DNA from: Eutrophocola sp049446715
GTDB lineage: Bacteria; Pseudomonadota; Gammaproteobacteria; Pseudomonadales; Pseudohongiellaceae
Direction: 5' to 3'
Assembly (NCBI GenBank): GCA_049446715.1
Contig: JBMTQX010000027.1
Span: 1-37,184, forward strand
DNA length: 37,184 bases
The notes under the pieces were generated by a model. It searched no databases. It saw nothing but the letters and a program-made list of their open reading frames with translations, and was not told the DNA's origin. The position numbers and the translations under genes were made by a program. Shown one piece after another: positions 16,494-24,083 of the stretch; within the stretch, counting starts at the first letter, position 1, and every line of letters starts with the position of its first letter.

Positions 16494-16962
16494 ATGACTT
16501 CGATTTCAGCGGCAAGTACACATCGGTGATCATGGCATGTTCCGGTACGTTCGGGCCGACATTGACGTAATGGAAGAAGATCGGGAAGTCGCCAAGCGCT
16601 TCACCACTCGCGGGCAGCCATTCGTACACGAGATATTCCGCCGCACTGACATGGTCGCGCGAGCCCTTGTGCCTGGCCACGGCACAGCGACAGGCCGGGA
16701 TGATCTTGTTGATGACGCCCTGGGGATTCTGGGGTACCTCGTGCTCGACTGACACACAGATGTCGAGACGGAAATCCTCGGGAATGGTGTTGGCCGGATC
16801 GGTGTAGTGAATGCCGTAGGTGTTGCCCTGTTCAGGGCCGATACGGTTGGCCTGACGCCACTCGATGAATTTCATGGTGCTTTGGTAGGTCTGGCTTTCG
16901 GGGCCGTGATGCTCGAGTGCGGCGACCCGGGTCTCCGGAAAATTGACGATATGAACTGGCAT
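16489..16962 (-). CDS. GyrI-like small-molecule-binding domain protein
   Basis: A 157-residue protein that is a GyrI-like/AraC effector-binding domain: VHIVNFPETRVAALEHHGPESQ at the start, then FIEWRQANRIGP, NTYGIHYTDP, DFRLDICVSVEHEVP and EYLVYEWLPASGEALGDFPIFFHYVN. In Rob- and SbmC-type proteins this fold binds hydrophobic ligands, and it is often fused behind an AraC-type DNA-binding domain. Here it follows a separate AraC-type HTH gene by 36 bases, with its own GAGGGAG ribosome site, so the two-part regulator is split into two proteins. Its stop codon lies inside a REP-like element. Confidence 0.85.
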   Translation of the reverse strand: MPVHIVNFPETRVAALEHHGPESQTYQSTMKFIEWRQANRIGPEQGNTYGIHYTDPANTIPEDFRLDICVSVEHEVPQNPQGVINKIIPACRCAVARHKGSRDHVSAAEYLVYEWLPASGEALGDFPIFFHYVNVGPNVPEHAMITDVYLPLKSKSS

Positions 16963-16998
16963 GGTGTGTTGCTCCCTCGTGAATGGGGTTGGTTGACG

Positions 16999-17385
16999 TT
17001 ACGGGTGATGGACTGGCCACCACCTTTCCCAGTCAGGCTGGTGCCGGGACAAAGATGGTGCCTGTCCGTATACCCGCCTGAAAGCACGCGTGAATGACTC
17101 CGGACACTCGAAACCGGCTTCTAGGGCAATGTCGGTGATCTGCCGCTGGCGATTGAACACCAGTTGCAGTGAGGCACGCTTTAGCCTGGCCAGTCGGATA
17201 AAAAGCCCGACCGTCATGCCCGTCACCTGCCTGAAAAGGCGGTGGAAGTGAAAGCACGACAGCCCACTCAGGGCGGCAAGCCTGTCCATAGCCAGGGCTT
17301 CATCCAGGTTGGCCATAATATAAGCAGTGACACAGTTAATCCGGCTGTCCCCGAATTGGCTTGCAGGCGTGCTTTCTGTGGTCAT
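16999..17385 (-). CDS. AraC-family HTH transcriptional regulator (DNA-binding domain only)
   Basis: A 128-residue protein consisting almost only of the double helix-turn-helix of AraC/XylS regulators: AYIMANLDEALAMDRLAALSGLSCFHFHRLFRQVTGMTVGLFIRLARLKRASLQL, then ITDIALEAGFECPESFTRAFRRVYGQAPS. It resembles the N-terminal half of Rob/MarA-type regulators. The ligand-binding half appears to be the next gene (GyrI-like). The ATG at 17385 is chosen with an AGGG about 6 bases before it; the frame continues to 17580, but it would overlap the divergent gene. Targets are unknown; the divergent small membrane protein gene at 17567 is the nearest candidate. Confidence 0.85.
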   Translation of the reverse strand: MTTESTPASQFGDSRINCVTAYIMANLDEALAMDRLAALSGLSCFHFHRLFRQVTGMTVGLFIRLARLKRASLQLVFNRQRQITDIALEAGFECPESFTRAFRRVYGQAPSLSRHQPDWERWWPVHHP

Positions 17386-17566
17386 CGATGCCCTGTTGAT
17401 TCCAGTTGCTCCTGTGCTGGTCATTACGCGAGGCATGCCGTGTGCCCAAGCTCGAACTGCTTTGCCTGACCATGGTTGCGGTTTCCACAAAAAATGCAAA
17501 ATCCGATTGAGCGGTTTACAATCGCGCTCCGTAAAAGAAACGCAAGAAAAACTCCTTGAGAACACC

Positions 17567-17875
17567 ATGACCAGATTCACCGGGATGTTGCTGATCGGAT
17601 TCGCGATTTTGCTCTACCTGCTCAGCGCTGTCACATTCGTCGATTATCTGTATTCGCTGACTATCCGCGATACCGTGACTGCCGTTGAGAACGCGTTTGG
17701 CACGCTCGTGATCTTGATTTTCATGCTGGTCATGGCCAAATTCAGCCGGGCCAAGGGAAAATCCCTGATGTTCGCAGACCAGGGGAGTCATAAGAACAAT
17801 CCGGTAAGCGGTGAAGCCACCGATCCGGCGTTTGATCCAGGTCAATCAGCCGCGAGTGAAGAGGCTGAAAAGTAA
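17567..17875 (+). CDS. Small two-helix membrane protein, unknown function
   Basis: A 102-residue protein with two hydrophobic helices (about residues 5-26, MLLIGFAILLYLLSAVTF, and 43-62, AFGTLVILIFMLVMAKF) and a polar acidic C-terminal tail (DPGQSAASEEAEK). I do not recognise a family. The frame is open from 17327, but that part is shadowed by the AraC gene on the other strand; ATG 17567 opens directly before the first helix. It is divergent from the AraC-type regulator and alone on its strand before the cox operon. Confidence 0.6.
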   Translation: MTRFTGMLLIGFAILLYLLSAVTFVDYLYSLTIRDTVTAVENAFGTLVILIFMLVMAKFSRAKGKSLMFADQGSHKNNPVSGEATDPAFDPGQSAASEEAEK

Positions 17876-18454
17876 CGAAAAACGGGCTTGTATCTCCCGA
17901 AATATCTTGCCCTGAGTGGGGTGATGTTTTACCATTATGCCCGTGTTGTGAGCCGGCTAGTTCGTGTCGGCCAAGGATCTGGGAAGAACCCAAGCATTGA
18001 TTTTTTTACTTACTAAATCAATTGCTTGGGATCAACAAAGACCTGCCGCTCAAAAAGGACATGAGGGCCGGTCAGCCGATAGCGCATAGACCGCCGGCAG
18101 CAAGACAGATCACCAGATTGAGTTGACATAAAGCAGTAGCTTGAGAACGATGCAAAAAGCAGGAAACAGGACAGGTCAGACTGGTCACCGATTTTCCCAC
18201 TCTCAATCCCTCTGCCACTCCTTCTGCGTAGTTGACACTGTCCCCTCACTCGACACCCCAGTTTCCGGATTGCTGATTTCCCGTCCCGGCCGTTTGCTGG
18301 TTATGAGGCCAGCAATCCACCAGCGTTGCGTTCGGTAATTGGCCCGGGCAGCAGGAAAAATTTAGCTATACGTTCAACGAGATTCATAAAACTGTAAATA
18401 CTGCTCGGGTGACTGAAGTCGGTCAGGCAGATGTAACTTAAGGACTGGAAATCT
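17876..18454. other. Intergenic region upstream of the cytochrome oxidase operon
   Basis: About 580 bases without a convincing gene; short frames here have no family features or ribosome sites. It contains the hairpin at 17989-18030, described separately, and must contain the promoter of the cox operon. AAGGA lies about 10 bases before the coxB ATG. I did not find a promoter good enough to name, nor an FNR-type box. Confidence 0.6.
17989..18030. promoter_or_regulatory. Long imperfect hairpin upstream of the cox operon
   Basis: CCCAAGCATTGATTT and AAATCAATTGCTTGGG pair over 15 bases with one bulged base, around a loop of about 11 bases (TTTTACTTACT). It lies 113 bases after the small membrane protein gene and about 425 bases before coxB. 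No long T-run follows, so it is either a poor terminator, an operator or a transcript structure. Confidence 0.55.
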
Positions 18455-19813
18455 ATGGCATTCGTCGTCGCGATTATCTTTCTGATCATCATTTCAATCA
18501 TTTTCCATTTCTGGAGTCCCTGGTGGCTAACAGAGATTGCCTCCAACTGGGGCTCTATCGACAACACCATCTACATCACCATGTGGGTGGCAGGATTCGT
18601 ATTTATTGCGGTGAACGCCTTCCTGGCCTACGCCGTTTACAAGTATCGCTACGACAAGAACCGTCGCGCCAAATACGAGCCGGAAAACCACAAGCTGGAA
18701 ATGTGGCTGACCAGCCTCACAGCCCTTGGCGTCGCTGCCATGCTGACACCAGGCCTGTTCGTGTGGGCCAATTTCGTACAAGTCCCTGAAAATGCTCATG
18801 AAGTTGAAGTTGTCGGTCAGCAGTGGCAGTGGAGTTTCCGTTACCCGGGTGCCGACGGCATCATGGGCACTGCCGGTACCGAACATGTCACCCCAAACAA
18901 CCCGCTGGGGGTGAATCCTGAAGATCCGTACGGCCAGGACGACATCATTGTCCAAACCAAGGAAATGCACTTGCCGCTGGGAGAGCCGGTCCACCTGTTG
19001 CTGCGTTCAAAGGATGTGCTGCACGACTACACAGTAGCCCAGTTCCGCGTGAAAATGGACATGGTGCCAGGTAGCGTGACCTACATGTGGCTGGAACCGA
19101 CCCGCGAAGGTCGTTTTGATATTTTGTGTGAAGAGCACTGTGGCCTGGGCCACTTTGTCATGCGCGGTACCGTGGTTGTCGAGCCACGTGAAGATTACGA
19201 CGCCTGGCTAGCCACCCAGAAGACGTTTGCTGAAACCCAGGTCGCTGCTGCCGGCAATGCCACAGCAGGCCAGGCCAGCTACGCTGTCTGTTCCGCCTGT
19301 CACGGCGCCAACGGCGAAGGCAATGTGGCCCTGAACGCGCCGAAACTGGCCGGTCAGGAAGGCTGGTACATCCGTCAACAGATCGAGTACTACAAGACTG
19401 GCGTGCGCGGCACCAATCCGGATGACACCTACGGCATGCAGATGGCCCCGATGGCTGCCACCCTGGCCACTGACCAGATCCTGAATAACGTCATTGCCTA
19501 CATAGACACACTGCCCGACAACCCGGCTCCTGAAACCATCACCGGCGACCTGGCCAACGGCTACGACCTGTACCAGGGCAAATGCTCGGTATGTCACGGT
19601 CGTGAGGGTGAAGGTAGCTGGGGCACACATGCTCCCCGTCTGGCCGGCATGACGGACTGGTACCTGAAGCGTCAGCTGCAGTACTTCAAGGACGGCACCC
19701 GAGGCAACCACCCGGAAGATCAGCTGGGTTACCAGATGACTCACATGGTCAGTGCGCTTGCGGATGAGGAAGCCATCGATGACGTCGTGGCTTACATCAA
19801 CACCCTGCCTTAA
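18455..19813 (+). CDS. coxB: Cytochrome c oxidase subunit II with two C-terminal cytochrome c domains
   Basis: A 452-residue protein. Three hydrophobic helices occupy about residues 1-110, one more than usual. The CuA domain follows with QQWQWSFRYPG, LLLRSKDVLHDYTVAQFRVKMDMVPG and the CuA ligand block CEEHCGLGHFVM (Cys225, Cys229, His232, Met235). Two class I cytochrome c domains are fused behind it: CSACHGANGEG (Cys279) and CSVCHGREGEG (Cys377), with Met-containing segments MAPMAATL and MTHMVSAL as likely axial ligands. Subunit II with a c domain is known from caa3 oxidases; two tandem domains make this a cbaa3/caa3-like electron entry. It is the first gene of the operon. Confidence 0.95.
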   Translation: MAFVVAIIFLIIISIIFHFWSPWWLTEIASNWGSIDNTIYITMWVAGFVFIAVNAFLAYAVYKYRYDKNRRAKYEPENHKLEMWLTSLTALGVAAMLTPGLFVWANFVQVPENAHEVEVVGQQWQWSFRYPGADGIMGTAGTEHVTPNNPLGVNPEDPYGQDDIIVQTKEMHLPLGEPVHLLLRSKDVLHDYTVAQFRVKMDMVPGSVTYMWLEPTREGRFDILCEEHCGLGHFVMRGTVVVEPREDYDAWLATQKTFAETQVAAAGNATAGQASYAVCSACHGANGEGNVALNAPKLAGQEGWYIRQQIEYYKTGVRGTNPDDTYGMQMAPMAATLATDQILNNVIAYIDTLPDNPAPETITGDLANGYDLYQGKCSVCHGREGEGSWGTHAPRLAGMTDWYLKRQLQYFKDGTRGNHPEDQLGYQMTHMVSALADEEAIDDVVAYINTLP

Positions 19814-19906
19814 TCCGGTCAGCACATTAATAGCGAATATTCATCAACAGAATTTGATATCAAGTCACCGGTACCAAGACAAACCGGTAGAAACGAGGAG
19901 ACAGTA

Positions 19907-21679
19907 ATGGCTTATGTACCTATAGCGGATCAGAAGGAAGAGATGCATGATCATCCGCACACCTTTATCAGCAAATACGTCTGGAGCCAGGACCATAAGG
20001 TAATCGCCATCCAGTACGGTTCGACGGCGATTGCCGTGGGCCTGGTGGGTCTGGCACTGTCAGTCCTGATGCGACTGCAGCTGGGTTATCCGGACTCCTT
20101 CGCCATGATCGATCCGGCGGATTATTACCAGTTCGTGACCATGCACGGCATGATCATGGTGGTCTACCTGCTCACGGCCCTTTTTCTTGGAGGCTTTGGC
20201 AACTACCTGATTCCACTGCAATTAGGTGCGCGCGACATGGTATTCCCGTTCCTGAACATGCTCAGCTACTGGTTCTTCCTGCTGTCCTGCATCATCCTGA
20301 TGGCCAGTTTCTTTGTACCAGGCGGCCCCACCGGCGCTGGCTGGACCCTGTATCCGCCACAAGCGATTACTAAAGGTACCCCGGGTTCTGACATGGGGAT
20401 CGTGCTGATGCTGGCTTCCCTGGCGGTATTCATCGTGGCCTTCACCATGGGCGGCCTGAACTATGTCACCACCATTCTGCAGGCCCGTACCCGCGGTATG
20501 ACCCTGATGCGTATGCCGCTGTCCATCTGGGGCATCTTCGTGGCCACCGTGCTCGGCCTGTTTGCCTTCCCGGCCTTGTTTGTAGCCGCAATCATGATGT
20601 TCTTTGACAAGATGGTCGGTACCAGCTTTTTCCTGCCGGCCATGGTAGCCCTGGGTGAAACCCTGGAACACGATGGCGGCAGTCCGGTTCTGTTCCAGCA
20701 CCTGTTCTGGTTCTTTGGTCATCCGGAAGTGTACATCGTCGCCCTGCCCGCTTTCGGTCTGGTCTCTGACGTCCTGAGCTGTCATGCCCGCAAGAACATC
20801 TTTGGTTACCGCATGATGGTATGGGCGATCATTGCCATTGGTGGTCTGAGCTTCATCGTCTGGGCTCACCACATGTATGTCTCTGGCATGAACCCCTACT
20901 TCGGTTTCTTCTTCGCCTTCACCACCCTCATCATTGCGGTGCCGACGGCGATCAAGGTTTACAACTGGGTACTGACCCTTTGGCAAGGTAACATTCGCCT
21001 GACCGTCCCCATGCTGTTTGCCTGCGGCTTCATCTTCACGTTCGTGCACGGCGGCTTGACCGGTATATTCCTGGGTAACGTGACCGTCGACCTGCCGCTG
21101 TCAGACACCTACTTCGTGATTGCCCACTTCCACATGGTGATGGGTGTCTCACCGGTACTGGTCCTGTATGCCGCGATTTACCACTGGTTCCCGAAAGCCT
21201 CGGGCAAGATGTTCAACGTCACCCTGGGCAAGATCCACTTCTGGGCCACGTTTTTCGGTACCTATGCCATCTACCTGCCGATGCACTACCTCGGTCTGAT
21301 GGGCGTACCGCGTCGTTACTACGCCATGGGCACCACAGACTTCGTGCCTGATTCTGCCCAGGCCCTGAATGCCAACATCACCCTGGCAGCTATCTGGGTT
21401 GCCGTGTTCCAAGTCGTGTTCATCGTCAACATCGTCTGGAGCCTGTGGAAAGGCAAGAAATCCGACCCGAATCCCTGGGAAGCCACTTCCCTGGAATGGT
21501 TCACCCACGAACATCCGCCGGGACACGGCAACTGGGGTCCGGAACTGCCAACCGTTTATCGTTGGGCCTATGAATACAGCGTACCGGGCGCAAAATCAGA
21601 CTTCGTACCGCAGAACATGCCACCAGAAGAAGTCGAGATGGAAGACCCGAACGCGAAATACGTAGGCCACGACCTCTAA
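19907..21679 (+). CDS. coxA: Cytochrome c oxidase subunit I
   Basis: A 590-residue catalytic subunit with 12 hydrophobic helices. Heme a ligand His80 (MHGMIMV), CuB ligand His272 and crosslinked Tyr276 with the proton-channel Glu274 (HPEVY), CuB ligands His321-His322 (WAHHMYV), and heme ligands His407 and His409 (HFHMVMG) are all present. HPEVY with the Glu places it in the A1 type of heme-copper oxidases. It reduces O2 to water and pumps protons. A GAGGAGAC ribosome site precedes the ATG. It follows coxB by 93 bases, and subunit III starts 15 bases after its end. The polar C-terminal tail of about 50 residues is extended. Confidence 0.97.
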   Translation: MAYVPIADQKEEMHDHPHTFISKYVWSQDHKVIAIQYGSTAIAVGLVGLALSVLMRLQLGYPDSFAMIDPADYYQFVTMHGMIMVVYLLTALFLGGFGNYLIPLQLGARDMVFPFLNMLSYWFFLLSCIILMASFFVPGGPTGAGWTLYPPQAITKGTPGSDMGIVLMLASLAVFIVAFTMGGLNYVTTILQARTRGMTLMRMPLSIWGIFVATVLGLFAFPALFVAAIMMFFDKMVGTSFFLPAMVALGETLEHDGGSPVLFQHLFWFFGHPEVYIVALPAFGLVSDVLSCHARKNIFGYRMMVWAIIAIGGLSFIVWAHHMYVSGMNPYFGFFFAFTTLIIAVPTAIKVYNWVLTLWQGNIRLTVPMLFACGFIFTFVHGGLTGIFLGNVTVDLPLSDTYFVIAHFHMVMGVSPVLVLYAAIYHWFPKASGKMFNVTLGKIHFWATFFGTYAIYLPMHYLGLMGVPRRYYAMGTTDFVPDSAQALNANITLAAIWVAVFQVVFIVNIVWSLWKGKKSDPNPWEATSLEWFTHEHPPGHGNWGPELPTVYRWAYEYSVPGAKSDFVPQNMPPEEVEMEDPNAKYVGHDL

Positions 21680-21694
21680 GGGATTGTTAAAACC

Positions 21695-22312
21695 ATGAGC
21701 CTGCTCAAAAGTATTTTCGACAAGCCCTGGGATTACCAGGGCGAAGATCCCGGTCTGAAAGGCAGGGAACTGGGTGAGGGACTGCATCCGAAACGGATCG
21801 CCCTGCGCATGTTCCTAGCGGTGGTCTTCGTGTTGTTCATGCTGTTCATCGTCGCCTACTTCATCCGTATGGATCTGGATGACTGGCGCCCGATGCCAGA
21901 GCCCGGCCTGCTTTGGGTCAATACGGTGATGCTGTTCCTGTGCAGCGCCGCCATGCAGTGGACCCGCGGTGCGGCCAAGCGCAGCATGACGAAACAGGTT
22001 AAATGGGGCATGCTCGCCTCCGGCGCTCTTACCCTGGCCTTCATCTTCGGCCAGGTCAGCGCATGGGAAGAGCTGAACAATGCCGGCTTCTACTTGAACA
22101 GCAACCCGGCCAACTCCTTTTTCTATCTCCTCACCGGCCTGCATGGATTGCATATCCTGGGCGGCCTGTGGGTGTGGACCCGCTCGACCTTCAAGGTGTG
22201 GTCCGGGATAGAAATCAAGGCCGTCAGGCTGAGCGTGGAACTGTGTGCCGTGTACTGGCACTTCCTGCTGCTGGTCTGGCTAGTGGTTTTTGCCCTGCTT
22301 TCGTATACATAA
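21695..22312 (+). CDS. coxC: Cytochrome c oxidase subunit III, first copy
   Basis: A 205-residue protein with five hydrophobic helices and the subunit III family pattern: GLLWVNTVMLFLCSAAMQW, FIFGQVSAWEEL, NSFFYLLTGLHGLHILGGLWVW, and the C-terminal VELCAVYWHFLLLVWLVVF. The H-G-L-H and Y-W-H-F motifs are typical. It is the third gene of the operon, 15 bases after coxA. A related but distinct subunit III gene follows, so one of them may take the place of the N-terminal helices of longer seven-helix subunits or form a second subunit. Confidence 0.93.
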   Translation: MSLLKSIFDKPWDYQGEDPGLKGRELGEGLHPKRIALRMFLAVVFVLFMLFIVAYFIRMDLDDWRPMPEPGLLWVNTVMLFLCSAAMQWTRGAAKRSMTKQVKWGMLASGALTLAFIFGQVSAWEELNNAGFYLNSNPANSFFYLLTGLHGLHILGGLWVWTRSTFKVWSGIEIKAVRLSVELCAVYWHFLLLVWLVVFALLSYT

Positions 22313-22355
22313 AACTTATAACTGATATTACTCTCTTGAAACTTAGGATGCCTTT

Positions 22356-23027
22356 ATGAGTGGAGAATCTTTGACACTGTCACAGCATGGCCAGACCGTC
22401 GTAGAGGACTGGTCAGCCGACAAGCAAGCCTACCATGTGCCCTGGGGCAAGTTGATGATGTGGCTATTCCTGGTATCGGATACTTTCATCTTCAGCTGCT
22501 TCCTCATCGGGTACATGAATGTGCGTCGGACCACCACCGAGCCGTGGCCCTACCCCAGTGAAGTCTTCTCCCTGGAACTGTTTGGTACCAACGTCCCGCT
22601 GATCCTGATTGCGATCATGACCTTCATCCTGATCACCAGCTCAGGCACCATGGCCCTGGCCGTACGCGCTGCCCAGCACAAGGACAAGCAGGGCGTGTTC
22701 AAGTTAATGCTTATTACCGGTCTGTTCGGCCTGAGCTTTGTGGGCATGCAGGCATTCGAGTGGTCCAAGCTGATTTCTGAAGGTGTCCGTCCCTGGGGCA
22801 ACCCCTGGGGTGCGCCGCAGTTCGGCTCTGTCTTCTTCATGGTCACCGGTTTCCATGGCCTGCACGTATCGTGCGGCGTGATCTACCTGCTGATCGTGGC
22901 GACCAAGGTTCTCAAAGGCCACTACGATAAGAGCGGCGACTACTCCATCGTGGAGGTTGCCGGCCTGTACTGGCACTTTGTTGACCTGGTCTGGGTATTC
23001 ATATTCGCATTTTTCTATCTCTGGTAA
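22356..23027 (+). CDS. Cytochrome c oxidase subunit III, second copy
   Basis: A 223-residue protein with five hydrophobic helices and the family motifs LMMWLFLVSDTFIFSCFLIGY, FVGMQAFEWSKL, GSVFFMVTGFHGLHVSCGVIYL and VAGLYWHFVDLVWVFIF. Compared with the first copy it has the conserved W-x-F-L-x-S-D/E entry helix, so it is closer to typical subunit III of caa3 and bo3 oxidases. It starts 44 bases after coxC with AGGATG before its ATG. Tandem subunit III genes are known in some proteobacteria. Confidence 0.93.
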   Translation: MSGESLTLSQHGQTVVEDWSADKQAYHVPWGKLMMWLFLVSDTFIFSCFLIGYMNVRRTTTEPWPYPSEVFSLELFGTNVPLILIAIMTFILITSSGTMALAVRAAQHKDKQGVFKLMLITGLFGLSFVGMQAFEWSKLISEGVRPWGNPWGAPQFGSVFFMVTGFHGLHVSCGVIYLLIVATKVLKGHYDKSGDYSIVEVAGLYWHFVDLVWVFIFAFFYLW

Positions 23028-23055
23028 GTCAGTAGAAGCACGAGGTTTATACACT

Positions 23056-23469
23056 ATGGAAAACGTTTCAACTCACGACAATGCCCAGGCAGGCGGCGAA
23101 CAGGAACATCCGATCGGCATCTACCTGAAGGTGTGGATCCTGCTGTTCGTTCTCAGCTTCTTTTCTTACCTGGTTGACTACTTCGACTTCCAGGGCATGC
23201 TGCGCTGGACCCTGATCATCATTTTCATGCTCCTGAAGGCCGGCTTCATCATTGCGGTGTTCATGCATGTCATGTGGGAGCGTATGGCGCTGATCACGAC
23301 GATCCTGGTGCCTCCCCTGCTGCTGGTCTTCTTCATCGGCTTCATGATCTCCGAAGGCTTCTATGTCTTCGGCACCCGTGTCGACTACATGGGCCACCCG
23401 GCACAGGCCGAGCGTGTTCATGTAGAACACGGCGAGAGCCATGACAGCGAAATGAGCGCCGAGCACTGA
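23056..23469 (+). CDS. Cytochrome c oxidase subunit IV family protein
   Basis: A 137-residue protein with three hydrophobic helices: IYLKVWILLFVLSFFSYLVDYF, LIIIFMLLKAGFIIAVFMHV and LVPPLLLVFFIGFMISEGFY. The K-A-x-x-I-x-x-x-F-M-H-V-x-W pattern is the signature of prokaryotic subunit IV (CoxD/CyoD-like) that stabilises the CuB site. The C-terminal tail is rich in His and Glu (ERVHVEHGESHDSEMSAEH). The ATG at 23056 gives the family's normal N-terminus; the longer frame from 22957 overlaps the preceding gene. Confidence 0.9.
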   Translation: MENVSTHDNAQAGGEQEHPIGIYLKVWILLFVLSFFSYLVDYFDFQGMLRWTLIIIFMLLKAGFIIAVFMHVMWERMALITTILVPPLLLVFFIGFMISEGFYVFGTRVDYMGHPAQAERVHVEHGESHDSEMSAEH

Positions 23470-23503
23470 GCAGCCCATTCCATTCACTGACTGAAATAAG
23501 ATT

Positions 23504-23629
23504 ATGTTAAGCGACCAAGAAAAACTTGAGCAGTACGAAGAAGGCAGCGACAGCGATGCGGATGCCTTTGCCATCATCATGGTGGTAGTGATCATTGGCC
23601 TGACGTTTGTCCATTACATCAACGGCTGA
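23504..23629 (+). CDS. 41-residue single-helix membrane peptide at the end of the cox operon
   Basis: A small gene between subunit IV and the terminator. The peptide has an acidic head (LSDQEKLEQYEEGSDSDADA) and one helix (FAIIMVVVIIGLTFVHYING). It starts 34 bases after the subunit IV stop and ends 29 bases before the terminator, so it is the last gene of the transcript. No family is recognised. Small single-helix subunits are common in terminal oxidases, so it may be an accessory subunit or assembly factor; that is inference from position and layout. The acidic cytoplasmic head is unusual. Confidence 0.65.
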   Translation: MLSDQEKLEQYEEGSDSDADAFAIIMVVVIIGLTFVHYING

Positions 23630-23658
23630 TCACCCCCGCCTGCTCCAGGCAAACAATA

Positions 23659-23690
23659 AAAGGCCGGCATTCATGCCGGCCTTTTTGTTT
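23659..23690 (+). terminator. Rho-independent terminator of the cox operon
   Basis: GGCCGGCAT and ATGCCGGCC form a perfect 9-base stem around a two-base loop (TC), followed by TTTTTG and preceded by AAA. It lies 30 bases after the 41-residue gene. Confidence 0.93.
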
Positions 23691-23741
23691 CCGGTCCGTT
23701 AATTTTTTTTTACAGCCTGTGCAGCCCCCCACACCATCCTG

Positions 23742-23783
23742 TTGATTCAGATCAATGCCCCTGTAACTCGGTGTTTCTATACT
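23742..23783 (+). promoter_or_regulatory. FNR-type box and class II promoter before a 31-residue peptide gene
   Basis: TTGATTCAGATCAA (23742-23755) is a perfect match to the FNR/Anr consensus TTGAT-N4-ATCAA. TATACT at 23778-23783 fits a -10 element, which puts the transcript start near 23790. The centre of the box (23748.5) is then at about -41.5, the exact position for class II FNR activation. The start codon of the 31-residue peptide follows at 23819. Confidence 0.85.
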
Positions 23784-23818
23784 GGCAACACATCAAAAAA
23801 CACACAGAAGAAACAGGC

Positions 23819-23914
23819 ATGATCTTTTTAATTTGCGGTGCAATGGCCGTTGTCTCAGTTGGCGGCATTATCATTATCCTGGCAGGCATCGCTTCGCACA
23901 AAGTAGCGGTCTGA
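23819..23914 (+). CDS. 31-residue single-helix membrane peptide under FNR-type control
   Basis: The frame encodes MIFLICGAMAVVSVGG, then IIIILAGIASHKVAV: a nearly pure hydrophobic helix with a short basic end. AACAGG lies just before the ATG. The gene is placed about 29 bases after the predicted transcript start of a class II FNR-type promoter, and no other gene starts near, except SURF1 170 bases on. Small hydrophobic peptides are known as subunits of cbb3 and bd oxidases (CcoM, CydX), but no sequence match to these is apparent. It is most likely a low-oxygen-induced membrane peptide; its partner is unknown. Confidence 0.65.
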   Translation: MIFLICGAMAVVSVGGIIIILAGIASHKVAV

Positions 23915-24083
23915 TCAGACACCAGATAACCGACTCTCACTCTCACGGCCGCATTCGGGTCTAATGACCTGAATCGCAGCCGGCTCTCTTTTGGGGCGCT
24001 GGATTTTCCGGCGTCATGCATGAATCCGGTTTCGCACTTGTGGCATAATAGCGGGCCTCATTCACTGCCCCTGACTGTCCGAA

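Noticed and set aside
18013..18570. Minus-strand frames in the cox upstream region
   Set aside because: No ribosome sites, no protein-like composition and overlap with coxB.
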